Origin: Ignavibacteria bacterium
GTDB taxonomy: Bacteria; Bacteroidota; Ignavibacteria; Tepidaquicellales; Tepidaquicellaceae
NCBI GenBank assembly: GCA_016709315.1
Contig: JADJMZ010000005.1
Coordinates: 1-64,000 of the forward strand
Direction: 5' to 3'
Length of the DNA: 64,000 nt
The notes below the pieces were generated by a model, which was not told the origin of the DNA, did no database searches, and was given only the letters and a program-made list of their open reading frames with translations. Of the stretch, positions 9,728 through 18,831 are shown piece after piece. Both the position numbers and the translations under genes were made by a program. How positions within the stretch are numbered: position 1 is the stretch's first letter; the number at the start of each line of letters is the position of its first letter.

Positions 9728-10723
9728 ATGAATCTTAGAAAATTTTTACTTCTTATCATTTGTATTATTTCCATAAACTTTTCTTTAAAAAATGTTCTTG
9801 CGCAGGGAGACGGACCAAGAGCATGGATGCTGGGTCCAACTAATCTATTCGGAATAGATGCAAAATGGATCAATCTTAAGCAGAACATAGTGCCGTCAGG
9901 AAGTATCTTTATACCAGAAGCTGATCTTAAAGTAAATGTTTTTCCGACAACATTTCTCTATACTTTTGGCTTAGGCGGAAGATATGCGATGATACAGGGA
10001 AATTTTGCTCCCGGCAATGTTACCGGAACCATTGATCTGTCCAAATACGGTCTTGCAAAACAACAGTCTGTTAGCAATTCAGGATTTTCAGATGGATTTG
10101 TCTCATTCAGGATCGGACTGATCGGAGCGCCTGCATTGAACATAGGACAGTTCCTAAAGAAGAAACCCGGATTCTCTATGATGGGAATGTTCAGAACCTG
10201 GTATTCGGGAACTTATGAATCATCAGTTAATATCAATGAACCATCGAAACTTATAAACATGGGAACCAACCGCTGGACATTTGAACTTGGTCTGCCTATG
10301 GCAATTCCGTTCGGAGGAAATAAAAAAATGCCTTTCTGGTGGGAAACTGTTCCGTCAGTCGAATTTTATACAACAAACACAAACCCTTCAATTACTTCAT
10401 TCGGAGCAAAGGAAACATCACAACAGGCATTGCTCAACTGGGAGAATCACATTACAAAAAACATCACACCTAAATTCTGGGCTGGAATAGATTTTCGAGT
10501 ACAATTAGGAGGAGCCAGTATAGTGGATGACAGCGTTAAATCAGATACCAAATTGAATATATTCGGTGGAGGAGTTTCAATGGGTTATCAGGTTCTTCCT
10601 TTTTTAAGTCTGAAAGGTTCTTACGCTGAGGTTATCTGGGGATACAACGGTGCGGATTCACGGATGTTCAGACTGGGTGCAACATTTACTTATGTGAATG
10701 TAAGCAGTCTTAAGAAAAAATGA
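9728..10723 (+). CDS. Putative outer-membrane beta-barrel protein of unknown family
   Basis: The 331 aa product carries a signal peptide ending near NVLAQ. The rest is rich in alternating hydrophobic and glycine/aromatic residues (FLYTFGLGGRYAM, GFSDGFVSFRIGLIG, MGYQVLPFLSLKGSYAEVIWGY) and ends in a strand of the kind recognised by the barrel-assembly machinery (MFRLGATFTYVNVSSLKKK). I cannot assign a family. It is probably co-transcribed with the barrel gene 18 bp upstream. Its place between two sulfatases suggests a shared task in sulfate-ester uptake or in envelope maintenance, which is inference only. Confidence 0.6.
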   Translation: MNLRKFLLLIICIISINFSLKNVLAQGDGPRAWMLGPTNLFGIDAKWINLKQNIVPSGSIFIPEADLKVNVFPTTFLYTFGLGGRYAMIQGNFAPGNVTGTIDLSKYGLAKQQSVSNSGFSDGFVSFRIGLIGAPALNIGQFLKKKPGFSMMGMFRTWYSGTYESSVNINEPSKLINMGTNRWTFELGLPMAIPFGGNKKMPFWWETVPSVEFYTTNTNPSITSFGAKETSQQALLNWENHITKNITPKFWAGIDFRVQLGGASIVDDSVKSDTKLNIFGGGVSMGYQVLPFLSLKGSYAEVIWGYNGADSRMFRLGATFTYVNVSSLKKK

Positions 10724-11333
10724 TTGTCCTGAAGGCAAGAAGGTGTTTTAAAAACCTGTGAAAGCTATCCCAAACTGGGCAGACTATCTGAAAACAAAGG
10801 AATAACCTCGAAGACTCAAAGACTCGAAGTTAAAAACTTTCAAAACAAGATTCTTTGAGCCTTCGAGAATTTGTTCTCGTTACGAATCTCCCGATTCGTA
10901 ACGCAATTATGTTCCCAATCGGGAGATTGGGAACAAGTATAAATCAGGAGATTGGGAACAAGAAATAATCAGGAGATTGGGAACAAATAAAAAAATAATC
11001 CATGTAAGAAATAATAAAAAAAATTAAAAAAACAATTATATCCGGAGTTATTTGTTCTCGTTACGAATCTCCCGATTCGTAACGCAATTATGTTCCCAAT
11101 CAGGAGATTGGGAACAAGAAAAAAATCAGGAGATTGGGAACAAGAAAATTATGTTCCCAATCAGGAGATTGGGAACAAGAAAAATTAAAAAAAAGATTCT
11201 TTGAGCTTCGAGACTTGAGGTCAAAATTCGTTTTCGGACAGTCTGAGGGCTTGGGAAAGAAAATAAAAAAACCCGGGAAAGCTATAAGCTGGGGCTTGGG
11301 ATAGAGTAAATTGAAATAAAAATTATACAAGCA
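10724..11333. repeat. Intergenic palindromic repeat cluster (GTTACGAATC / TTCCCAATC family)
   Basis: No gene is supported in these 610 bases. Two similar blocks, 10871-10986 and 11052-11179, each start with TTGTTCTCGTTACGAATC. They contain the palindrome GTTACGAATC-tccc-GATTCGTAAC followed by TTCCCAATC-(ggga/agga)-GATTGGGAA, and then extra copies of the GGAGATTGGGAACAA half (three and three, respectively). A related copy is found at 27091-27174. The T-rich, A-rich spacers differ in length, which suggests unit gain and loss. Confidence 0.8.
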
Positions 11334-11903
11334 ATGAAAGAAACTGTTAAAAAATTTAAGAAAACATTTATCGCCGGAGTTATTTTATTCCTTCCGGTTT
11401 TTGTACTTCTATCAATCTTTCAAAAGGTATATGGATTTATATTTGGATTTGGGAAAAAGCTTACGGACCTCCTTGGCTTGAGCAATGTTCCGGGGTGGGA
11501 TTTTGCACCTGCATTGACAACAGTTTTATTAATTGTAATCTTTTATTTGTTTGGATTACTTACAAAAATATCTGCGGTTACTAAAAGCAAGGAGTGGTTT
11601 GAAAACAACGTATTAAGTTATGTACCAAATTATTCAAAGTTTAATGCAAAAATGACAATCAAGTTACAACCGGGTGAAGACCTGAGACAGCCTGCTCTGA
11701 TTGAAATAAATGATTTCCGGAGACCGGGTTTCCTGATTCATTCTGAAGAAGGAACATCAACTGTGTTTATGCCTTCAACACCGGATACTGATTATGGTGA
11801 AGTCTGGGTAGTTGATACAAAAAAAGTTAAACAGATAAATATGAATGCTAAAGAATTTAAAAAGTCTATTCTTCTTTCGGGAAAAGGACTTAAAATTAAC
11901 TAG
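11334..11903 (+). CDS. DUF502 family membrane protein
   Basis: The 189 aa product begins with a charged stretch, then a membrane segment (FIAGVILFLPVFVLLSIFQ), a second one around residues 60-85 (FAPALTTVLLIVIFYLFGLL) and a soluble beta-rich C-terminal domain (GFLIHSEEGTSTVFMPSTPDTDYGEVWVV). This arrangement and the VFMPSTP-(x)-GxxxVV element match DUF502 proteins, found in many bacteria and of unknown biochemical function. It stands alone between the palindromic repeat cluster and the second sulfatase, so it may not belong to the sulfatase operon. Confidence 0.75.
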   Translation: MKETVKKFKKTFIAGVILFLPVFVLLSIFQKVYGFIFGFGKKLTDLLGLSNVPGWDFAPALTTVLLIVIFYLFGLLTKISAVTKSKEWFENNVLSYVPNYSKFNAKMTIKLQPGEDLRQPALIEINDFRRPGFLIHSEEGTSTVFMPSTPDTDYGEVWVVDTKKVKQINMNAKEFKKSILLSGKGLKIN

Positions 11904-12037
11904 AGTTAATTGCAGTTCCGATGAGTCTTCCGCCCTGACGATTGTTTTAATTTAAAATGCGTAAAGGCTGAATAACTCTGAGTTAAGAAATAATATTATT
12001 TTATAAAACATTTTAACTTAACAAATAATCTATAATC

Positions 12038-14347
12038 ATGAAAACTATAAAAGCAAAAAAGGAAAGCGGAAAAGTTCTTCCTTTCCCGACAATTCCAACG
12101 GCAAGTGTTGCAGGACCGACGCTTGCAAAGAGTACACATAAAAGAAGACCGCAGCCGGATTATCTTTCAAAAGATGCTCCAAACGTTCTGATAATTTTAA
12201 TGGACGATGTGGGATTCGGTCAGACTGAAACTTTCGGAGGTGAAGTTCACACTCCGACACTGACTAAATTAAGAAATGAAGGACTGGCATATAATACTTT
12301 TCACACGACGGCTATTTGTTCTCCGACAAGAGCTTCACTGCTCACAGGAAGAAATCATCAGCGTGTTCATTCCGGAACTATAGCTGAAAGAGCTGTTGAC
12401 TGGGACGGATACACAGGAGTCATTCCAAAAACTTCTGCTACAATAGCTGAAGTATTGACACAGTATGGATACAAAACCGCTGCATTCGGAAAATGGCATA
12501 ATACACCTGCTGATCAGACAACTGCAATGGGACCTTTTGACAGATGGCCGACGGGACACGGATTTGAACATTTCTACGGATTCCTTGCAGGTGAAACTTC
12601 ACAATATGAACCAAGATTAGTTCAAAATTTAGATAGCATTGAACCGCCGAGAGATGAGAGTTATCATTTAAGCGAAGACATTGCTGAAAAAGCAATTGAT
12701 TGGTTAAAAAAGCACAGAGCATTTACTCCGGACAAACCGTTCTTTATGTACTGGGCTCCGGGAGCTGCGCACGGACCGCATCACGTTCCTAAAGAGTGGG
12801 CTGATAAATACAAAGGAAAATTCGATGAGGGCTGGGATGTTTACAGAGAAAGAGTTTTCGACAGACAAAAGAAACTCGGCTGGATCCCGAAAGATACAGA
12901 ACTTACAGAACGGCATAAGACAATGGCAGCATGGGACAGCATTCCTGAATCTGAAAGAGCTTTCCAAAGAAGACTGATGGAAGTGTTTGCCGGATTTGCG
13001 GAGCATGCTGATGTTCAGGCAGGAAAACTTGTTGACAGTCTTGAAGAACTCGGATTAAAAGAAAATACTATTGTAATTTATATCTGGGGAGATAACGGGT
13101 CAAGCGCAGAAGGACAGAATGGAAGTATCTCGGAACTTCTTGCGCAAAATATGATCCCGAATACTATTCAGCAGCAGATGGATACACTTGATACACTTGG
13201 AGGATTAGATGTTTTAGGTTCATCTAAAACAGATAACATGTATCACGCCGGCTGGGCTTGGGCAGGTACAACACCATTCAAACATACAAAACTCATAGCA
13301 TCACATTTTGGCGGAACAAGAAATCCTATGGTAATCTCGTGGCCAAAAAATATCAAACATGATGATATTCCCAGACAGCAGTTCCATCATGTGAATGATA
13401 TTGCTCCGACACTATATGACATAATAGGTATCGAGCATCCTAAATCAGTTAACGGATTCAGGCAGGATCCGATTGACGGCGTGAGCATGAAATACACATT
13501 TGAAAAGCCTAAAGCAAAGGGAAAGAAGAAGACACAATACTTTGATAATAACGGCAGCCGGGGAATTTATCACGACGGCTGGTATGCTTGTGCATTCGGA
13601 CCATTGTATCCCTGGCTTACTGTAAGTCCCGGACTTATGGAGTGGGATCCTGACAATGATGTCTGGGAATTGTATAACTTAGAAAAAGATTTTTCACAGC
13701 ACAACGATCTTGCTGATAAACATCCTGATAAACTTGAGAAATTAAAAAAACTGTTTCTTGAAGAAGCTAAAAAGAATAAAGCATTTCCAATCGGAGCAGG
13801 AATATGGCTCAGACTTCATCCAGAAGACAGAATTGCAAGTCCTTATACAAGCTGGACATTTGATGACACAACTGTAAGAATGCCGGAATTTACAGCTCCG
13901 GGTTTGGGAAGACAAAGCAGTAAGGTGGTTATAGATCTGGAGACGGGTAATAATGCAAACGGCGTTTTGTATTCACTCGGTGGATTTTCCGGAGGACTGA
14001 CGTTGTTTATGGAAAACGGGAAAGTTGTTTATGAATACAATATGATGATGATAGAAAGATATACCGGAGAAACAAAAGAAGCGCTTTCACCCGGCAGACA
14101 TGAGATCGAAGTTGTAACACAAATACTTTCGCCAAAACCTTTATCTGAAGCGACAGTTACTATCAAAGTTGACGGAAAAGAGCAGGCAGTAATAAAAGTC
14201 GGAAGAACAGTGCCGGCTGCATTCACTGCAAGCGAGTCTTTTAATGTTGGAATAGATCTGGGTTCGCCTGTATCAGCCAGATATTTTGACAAAGCTCCGT
14301 TTAAGTTTGATGGAAAAATTCATACTGTAAAAGTAGATTTGATTTAA
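12038..14347 (+). CDS. Arylsulfatase (formylglycine-dependent sulfatase), 769 aa
   Basis: This is a second sulfatase, clearly homologous to the product of 6325-8679 but divergent. The CSPTR signature is at residues 94-98 (Cys94 would become formylglycine). Asp56-Asp57, GKWH (Lys152, His154), the HGPHHVPKEWADKYKGKFDE segment and a GDNGSS metal motif near residue 350 are present. A beta-rich C-terminal domain begins at about residue 610. The N-terminal 45 residues are basic and proline-rich, without a hydrophobic core, so no Sec signal is seen. It is followed at 20 bp by a transporter-like gene, probably in one transcript. Substrate range cannot be predicted; the difference from the first copy around the HGPHH and inserted GSISELLAQN regions suggests another specificity. 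Confidence 0.92.
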   Translation: MKTIKAKKESGKVLPFPTIPTASVAGPTLAKSTHKRRPQPDYLSKDAPNVLIILMDDVGFGQTETFGGEVHTPTLTKLRNEGLAYNTFHTTAICSPTRASLLTGRNHQRVHSGTIAERAVDWDGYTGVIPKTSATIAEVLTQYGYKTAAFGKWHNTPADQTTAMGPFDRWPTGHGFEHFYGFLAGETSQYEPRLVQNLDSIEPPRDESYHLSEDIAEKAIDWLKKHRAFTPDKPFFMYWAPGAAHGPHHVPKEWADKYKGKFDEGWDVYRERVFDRQKKLGWIPKDTELTERHKTMAAWDSIPESERAFQRRLMEVFAGFAEHADVQAGKLVDSLEELGLKENTIVIYIWGDNGSSAEGQNGSISELLAQNMIPNTIQQQMDTLDTLGGLDVLGSSKTDNMYHAGWAWAGTTPFKHTKLIASHFGGTRNPMVISWPKNIKHDDIPRQQFHHVNDIAPTLYDIIGIEHPKSVNGFRQDPIDGVSMKYTFEKPKAKGKKKTQYFDNNGSRGIYHDGWYACAFGPLYPWLTVSPGLMEWDPDNDVWELYNLEKDFSQHNDLADKHPDKLEKLKKLFLEEAKKNKAFPIGAGIWLRLHPEDRIASPYTSWTFDDTTVRMPEFTAPGLGRQSSKVVIDLETGNNANGVLYSLGGFSGGLTLFMENGKVVYEYNMMMIERYTGETKEALSPGRHEIEVVTQILSPKPLSEATVTIKVDGKEQAVIKVGRTVPAAFTASESFNVGIDLGSPVSARYFDKAPFKFDGKIHTVKVDLI

Positions 14348-14367
14348 TTTAATCATAAAAATTTTAT

Positions 14368-15225
14368 ATGGCAGAATTAATTTTAACTGTATTAAAGTAC
14401 AGTGTTATATTGGCGATCCCTGCATCAATGATGGTGTTAAGTATGGAAGCGGAAAAACCATATCTTAAGGTTCTTTATAACAACCCTAAAATGATGTTAA
14501 GATATTTTTTAGTAATGTTCGTATTAGTGCCGGCGCTTGCGCTGGCGCTATATTATTTTGATATTGATAATCGTCATACATGGCTGGCGGTTCTTGTAAT
14601 TTCCTTATCCCCGGCATCACCGGGTATGCTTAAAAGCCTGAACAAGATCAACGGAGATACTAAGATAAGCATTGCCTGGATGATAACGGCGATACTTCTT
14701 TCCGTTATTATGCTTCCTGTAAATCTCTTTATCATTGATAGATTTATCAAATTCAAAATTGATCTTGGAATAGATGACGTAATGATCAAATTATTCATTA
14801 TGTTTTTATTGCCGATGATTGTGGGATTTATGATAAGTAAATTTATTCCGAAAGCTGTTCCCGGACTTAAGAAAATATTAGGACTAATATCCAAAGTTGC
14901 TTCGATTACTTTGATCATTTGCGTGCTGATTATTGCTGTCCCCGTTTTAATGAATAAAAGTTTAGTCAGTATGGGATTGATCTTAGCATTCCTGATAATA
15001 ACTCTTGGACTATCTTTGCTATTTGAACTGCCGGGAGAAAAATACGGACCAATACTGGCTTATTCTGTTGTATTGAGATTACCAGCGCCGGCGCTTGTTC
15101 TCGCCTCTATCAATGGCATGACTAAAGTCTATGCCCCGGAAATTATTACATTCTTGTTATTTGGAATAATATTAATGATGATATACAGTAAATTGTTTTA
15201 TGGTAAGAAGAAAGTTGTAAATTAA
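14368..15225 (+). CDS. BASS-like (bile acid:sodium symporter-type) membrane transporter
   Basis: The 285 aa product is hydrophobic throughout, with about eight or nine membrane segments and short loops. The NGDTKISIAW segment after a conserved SPASPGM turn, and a second half with a similar pattern (PAPALVLASINGM), resemble the two-fold repeats of the BASS/SBF transporter superfamily. The proline/glycine breaks inside helices are typical of that fold. I am not sure of the exact family, and it may be a related uncharacterised permease. It lies 20 bp after the second sulfatase and ends at a strong terminator, so it probably carries a sulfatase substrate or product across the inner membrane (inference). 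Confidence 0.55.
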   Translation: MAELILTVLKYSVILAIPASMMVLSMEAEKPYLKVLYNNPKMMLRYFLVMFVLVPALALALYYFDIDNRHTWLAVLVISLSPASPGMLKSLNKINGDTKISIAWMITAILLSVIMLPVNLFIIDRFIKFKIDLGIDDVMIKLFIMFLLPMIVGFMISKFIPKAVPGLKKILGLISKVASITLIICVLIIAVPVLMNKSLVSMGLILAFLIITLGLSLLFELPGEKYGPILAYSVVLRLPAPALVLASINGMTKVYAPEIITFLLFGIILMMIYSKLFYGKKKVVN

Positions 15226-15296
15226 GAGTTGTATTTAATAATCAACAGATAAAATTTCAGCAAATTCATTTAGAATAAATAATGTTTTTATTATGA

Positions 15297-15331
15297 AACT
15301 CCCGGAATTTTTAATACTCCGGGAGTTTTTT
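15297..15331 (+). terminator. Rho-independent terminator of the sulfatase-transporter operon
   Basis: AACTCCCGGA (15297-15306) pairs perfectly with TCCGGGAGTT (15318-15327) around an 11-nt loop and runs into TTTTTT. Confidence 0.9.
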
Positions 15332-15437
15332 CATTTATACGAAATCTATTCACAGATATACATTTCCAAGCCGATATACTTACATTCATATTTTTTATTT
15401 CATTACAAAATTCTATTCAATATTCTATTTAATATTT

Positions 15438-15619
15438 GTAATTTGTAATTTGTAATTTGTAATTTTTAATTCGTAACTCGTAACTCGTAACTCGTAACTC
15501 GTAACTCGTAACTCGTAACTCGTAATTCGTAATTCGTAACTCGTAATTCGTAACTCGTAACTCGTAATTCGTAATTCGTAACTCGTAATTCGTAACTCGT
15601 AATTCGTAATTTGTAATTC
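15438..15619. repeat. Heptamer tandem array, 26 units, ending 9 bp before a start codon
   Basis: Exactly 26 consecutive 7-bp units fill 182 bp. Variants are GTAATTT (both ends), GTAACTC and GTAATTC (middle), with one TTAATTC. The array ends nine bases before the ATG of the cyclase-ATPase gene. Because 7 is not a multiple of 3, an ORF on the other strand reads as a 7-residue repeat and is an artefact. Confidence 0.95.
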
Positions 15620-15628
15620 AAAAATTAT

Positions 15629-18493
15629 ATGACTCCTCCAACCGGCATAGTAACATTTCTTTTCACAGATATCGAAGGCAGTACAAAGCTGGCGCAGAAT
15701 TTTCATGACAGGATTTCAGAAGTTTTGGAAAAGCATCATTTTATAATGAATATTGCTGTTGAATCCAATAACGGATTTGTTTTTAAAACAATCGGAGATG
15801 CTTTCTGTTGTGCATTTCATAATGCTGATGATGCTGTAAGAGCTTCAGTTGATGCACAGAATAAACTTAGCTCTGAAGAATGGAATGAAGCAGTGATCAG
15901 AGTGCGTATGGGAATTCATTCCGGCAATGCCGAATGGAGCGGTAAAGATTACATGGGTTACATTACCCTTGCTCGTACAGCCAGAGTTATGTCTGCAGCT
16001 TACGGAGGACAGATATTAATATCAGAAAATACTTTTGAATTAAAACAGGAAGAGTCTCTTAATCAAATTACTTTCAGAGATCTCGGCAGCAGAAGATTAA
16101 AAGATCTGATACAGCCGATGAATTTGTATCAGGTAATGTCCGCAGATATTCCTGCTGACTTCCCTCCCCTGAAAACTCTTGACGCAAGACCGAATAATTT
16201 ACGCGTTCAGCTTACAAGTTTTATCGGACGGGAAAAAGAGATGACGGAAATAAAAAAATTGTTTTCTGTTACCCGCCTGCTTACTTTGCTCGGACCGGGC
16301 GGGACAGGCAAAACACGACTGTCACTTCAGGTTGGCGCTGATCTTATTGATGAATATGCTAACGGAGTATACATTGCTGAACTTGCTCCTGTTTCTGATC
16401 CGGCTATGATCGTGCAGACGATTATTGATTCACTTGATTTAAAACCAGAACCGGGAAGATCTCCGGAAGAAACTTTAACTGACTATCTCTGTGAAAAAGA
16501 GATGCTGATTATTTTAGATAACTGCGAACATCTTATAAATGAATGTGCCGGCTTAGCGGAAAAACTTCTGCAGAATTGTTCTAAGATTAAAATTATAGCA
16601 ACAAGCCGCGAAGCATTGAATTGTTATGGTGAGCAAACCTTCAGACTTCCTTCAATGTCATTCCCGGATAAATCATCAAACAATACTCCTGAACAGCTTA
16701 CGCAATATGAATCCGTCCGTCTTTTCATTGAAAGAGCATTATCTGTCAATCATAACTTTCGTGTAAATAATAACAATGCTCCGGCGCTTGCCGGAATATG
16801 CACTTGTCTTGACGGGATACCTCTTGCGATAGAACTTGCTGCTGCGAGGACAAAAGTTTTGTCTGTTGAAAAAATTTATGATAGATTGGATAACAGGTTT
16901 AACCTTTTAACCGGAGGAAGCCGAACTGCACTGCCTCGTCAGCAAACTCTTAAAGCTTTGATAGACTGGAGTTATGATCTCCTTTCAGAAAAGGAAAAGA
17001 AGTTATGGAGCAGGTTGTCTGTATTTAAAGACGGCTGGACTCTGGAATCTGCAGAAGTTATTTGCACTGATGAATTGTTGACAGAGGGAGAAATACTTGA
17101 TCTGCTAAGTCAGCTTGCAGAGAAGTCAATAATTATTTATAATGAAGTTAAAGAGCGTTACTCGATACTGGAAACAATCAAACAATACGGAGAGGAAAAA
17201 CTTAAAGAATCTGATGAAACAGAAAAGTTTTATCTAAAACATCTGGATCATTTCACAGAACTTACCTCAATGTCGAAATTCAAATTATCCGGAAAAACAA
17301 ATCTTGAATATCTGGACAAAATGGAGACGGAACACAATAATTTCATCTCAGCAATAGAATGGTCTGTTCATAACGGGAAAAAGGAAAAAGGCTCTCTGAT
17401 CGCTTCAGAATTAGGTCATTTCTGGATTACAAGAGGACATTATCTGACAGGTCTAAAACTTTTGCAAAGTTTATTGAATGATGTCTCCGGAATCAATAAA
17501 AATACAATTTCAAAACTGTTAAATGTAGCAGGTAATTTAAACATAGTTCAGGGTAAATATGAAAAAGCAATGGCATATTATGAAAGAGGTCTCTCTTTAA
17601 GCAGGGAAATACAAAACAAAAATGAGATTGCTATATCTTTAATAGGCATTGGAAATACAGAAGCTGAAACCGGTAATTTTGAGAAAGCTCAAAGTTATTT
17701 TGAAGAGAGTCTTAAGGTAAGCCGTGATTGTAATTTTTACAGCGGAATTACTTTTTCACTGAATAATTTAGGGAATGTGGCGCTGATACTGGGTAATTTC
17801 AAGTTGGCGGAGAAATATACAAAAGAGAGTCTCGAAATGAACCGGAAATCCCAAAATAAACATGATATTGCTTTCTCTCTTGATACGATGGGAAATATTA
17901 TGACAGAAAAGGGTAATCTGGAACTTGCGCAGGAATATCTGGAAGAGAGTCTTAAATTAACAAGAGAGATAGGTGATAAAAGCGGTATAGCTTATTCACT
18001 TATGAATCTGTCCGGCATTTCAAACAGAAACGGAAATCAGGAACAAGCGCTTTCTTATTTAGAAGAAAGCCTCAGATTAAGGATTGAGCTTGACGATAAA
18101 ACAGGTATTGCCTACTCACTCTTTAGCATTGGCAGTATTTGTTTTGATCAGAAAAAATATGAACAGGCAAAAGAATACTATAAAGAAAGTCTCTTAATAC
18201 GGACAAAGCTGCGGGATAAATACGGCTTAATGCTTTCTCTTTTTTCAATTTCGAAAATTCTGAATCATGAAGAGAACCTGAGCGATTCCGTGAAAATCCT
18301 CGCTGCTGCTGAAACCATTGTAAAGTCATTAGGCATGGATTTAAACAGTAAAGAAATCGGGATGCAGTCTGATTTAATTAAGGAACTGCGTAATAAACTG
18401 AGCGATGAAGAGTATTCAAAATACTATGATGAGGGAATCAATATGACAACCGATGAGGCTTGTGAGTTAGCAATTAGGCAGTTAGGCAGTTAG
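15629..18493 (+). CDS. Class III adenylate/guanylate cyclase, NB-ARC-like ATPase and TPR regulator
   Basis: The 954 aa product has three parts. Residues 1-170 form a class III nucleotide cyclase domain with metal-binding Asp14 (FTDIEGST) and Asp57 (KTIGDAF) and the GIHSG and ARV...GGQ elements. Residues 195-460 form a STAND-type ATPase: FIGRE at 199, P-loop GPGGTGKT at 222-229, Walker B LIILDN at 293-298, and the DGIPLAIELAAAR motif. Residues from about 620 to 900 are TPR repeats (each with AxSYFEESLKxSR-like helices). Such fusions are large signal sensors whose output, cyclic nucleotide or protein binding, is not proven here. The start is fixed by the domain beginning at residue 6. A heptamer array abuts the start, and the last codons and the stop lie inside an 8-bp repeat. 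Confidence 0.9.
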   Translation: MTPPTGIVTFLFTDIEGSTKLAQNFHDRISEVLEKHHFIMNIAVESNNGFVFKTIGDAFCCAFHNADDAVRASVDAQNKLSSEEWNEAVIRVRMGIHSGNAEWSGKDYMGYITLARTARVMSAAYGGQILISENTFELKQEESLNQITFRDLGSRRLKDLIQPMNLYQVMSADIPADFPPLKTLDARPNNLRVQLTSFIGREKEMTEIKKLFSVTRLLTLLGPGGTGKTRLSLQVGADLIDEYANGVYIAELAPVSDPAMIVQTIIDSLDLKPEPGRSPEETLTDYLCEKEMLIILDNCEHLINECAGLAEKLLQNCSKIKIIATSREALNCYGEQTFRLPSMSFPDKSSNNTPEQLTQYESVRLFIERALSVNHNFRVNNNNAPALAGICTCLDGIPLAIELAAARTKVLSVEKIYDRLDNRFNLLTGGSRTALPRQQTLKALIDWSYDLLSEKEKKLWSRLSVFKDGWTLESAEVICTDELLTEGEILDLLSQLAEKSIIIYNEVKERYSILETIKQYGEEKLKESDETEKFYLKHLDHFTELTSMSKFKLSGKTNLEYLDKMETEHNNFISAIEWSVHNGKKEKGSLIASELGHFWITRGHYLTGLKLLQSLLNDVSGINKNTISKLLNVAGNLNIVQGKYEKAMAYYERGLSLSREIQNKNEIAISLIGIGNTEAETGNFEKAQSYFEESLKVSRDCNFYSGITFSLNNLGNVALILGNFKLAEKYTKESLEMNRKSQNKHDIAFSLDTMGNIMTEKGNLELAQEYLEESLKLTREIGDKSGIAYSLMNLSGISNRNGNQEQALSYLEESLRLRIELDDKTGIAYSLFSIGSICFDQKKYEQAKEYYKESLLIRTKLRDKYGLMLSLFSISKILNHEENLSDSVKILAAAETIVKSLGMDLNSKEIGMQSDLIKELRNKLSDEEYSKYYDEGINMTTDEACELAIRQLGS

Positions 18494-18548
18494 GCAGTTA
18501 GGCAGTTAGGCAGTTAGGCAGTTAGGCAGTTAGGCAGTTAGGCAGTTA
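18477..18548. repeat. Octamer tandem array GGCAGTTA, nine units, containing the stop codon
   Basis: Nine perfect 8-bp units of GGCAGTTA. The stop codon (TAG) of the cyclase-ATPase gene lies within the second unit, so the terminal residues QLGS are encoded by the repeat. Confidence 0.95.
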
Positions 18549-18552
18549 GAAA

Positions 18553-18697
18553 CTTCTGGAAAACCATCTCTCCTCGGATTGTCATTCCCGAGTTTTCCTG
18601 TCGGGGGTACCCACTGGGTCATCCATTTTTAAGTTAGTTTTCAATGATTGGATCCCCGTTATAAGCACGCGGGGATGACAGTAAGGGTTTTCAGAAG
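18553..18697. mobile_element. MITE-like element of about 145 bp with terminal inverted repeats
   Basis: CTTCTGGAAAACC at 18553-18565 matches, inverted, GGTTTTCAGAAG at 18686-18697. Inside are GTCATTCCCG and CGGGGATGAC, which also pair, giving a long imperfect hairpin. The right half (TTGGATCCCCG...CACGCGGGGATGA) recurs inverted at 36192-36257. No coding capacity. Confidence 0.65.
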
Positions 18698-18707
18698 ATT
18701 CTAATTA

Positions 18708-18756
18708 GTAATTTGGAATTCGTAATTTTTAATTCGTAATTTTTAATTCGTAATAA
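18708..18756. repeat. Short heptamer repeat related to the 15438 array
   Basis: About seven 7-bp units alternate GTAATTT and TTAATTC, the same unit family as at 15438-15619, 76 bp before the sigma-factor start. Confidence 0.8.
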
Positions 18757-18831
18757 AAAATATTTATTTTCTTCAACATGTGATTTTTTAAACCTTCCTG
18801 CGAATAATACATTATAGATAAATAATTCATA

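Noticed and set aside
15425..15706. Minus-strand ORF with a seven-residue repeat (ITSYELR)
   Set aside because: It is a product of the heptamer array: three 7-bp units make seven codons. It has no start context and overlaps the cyclase gene.
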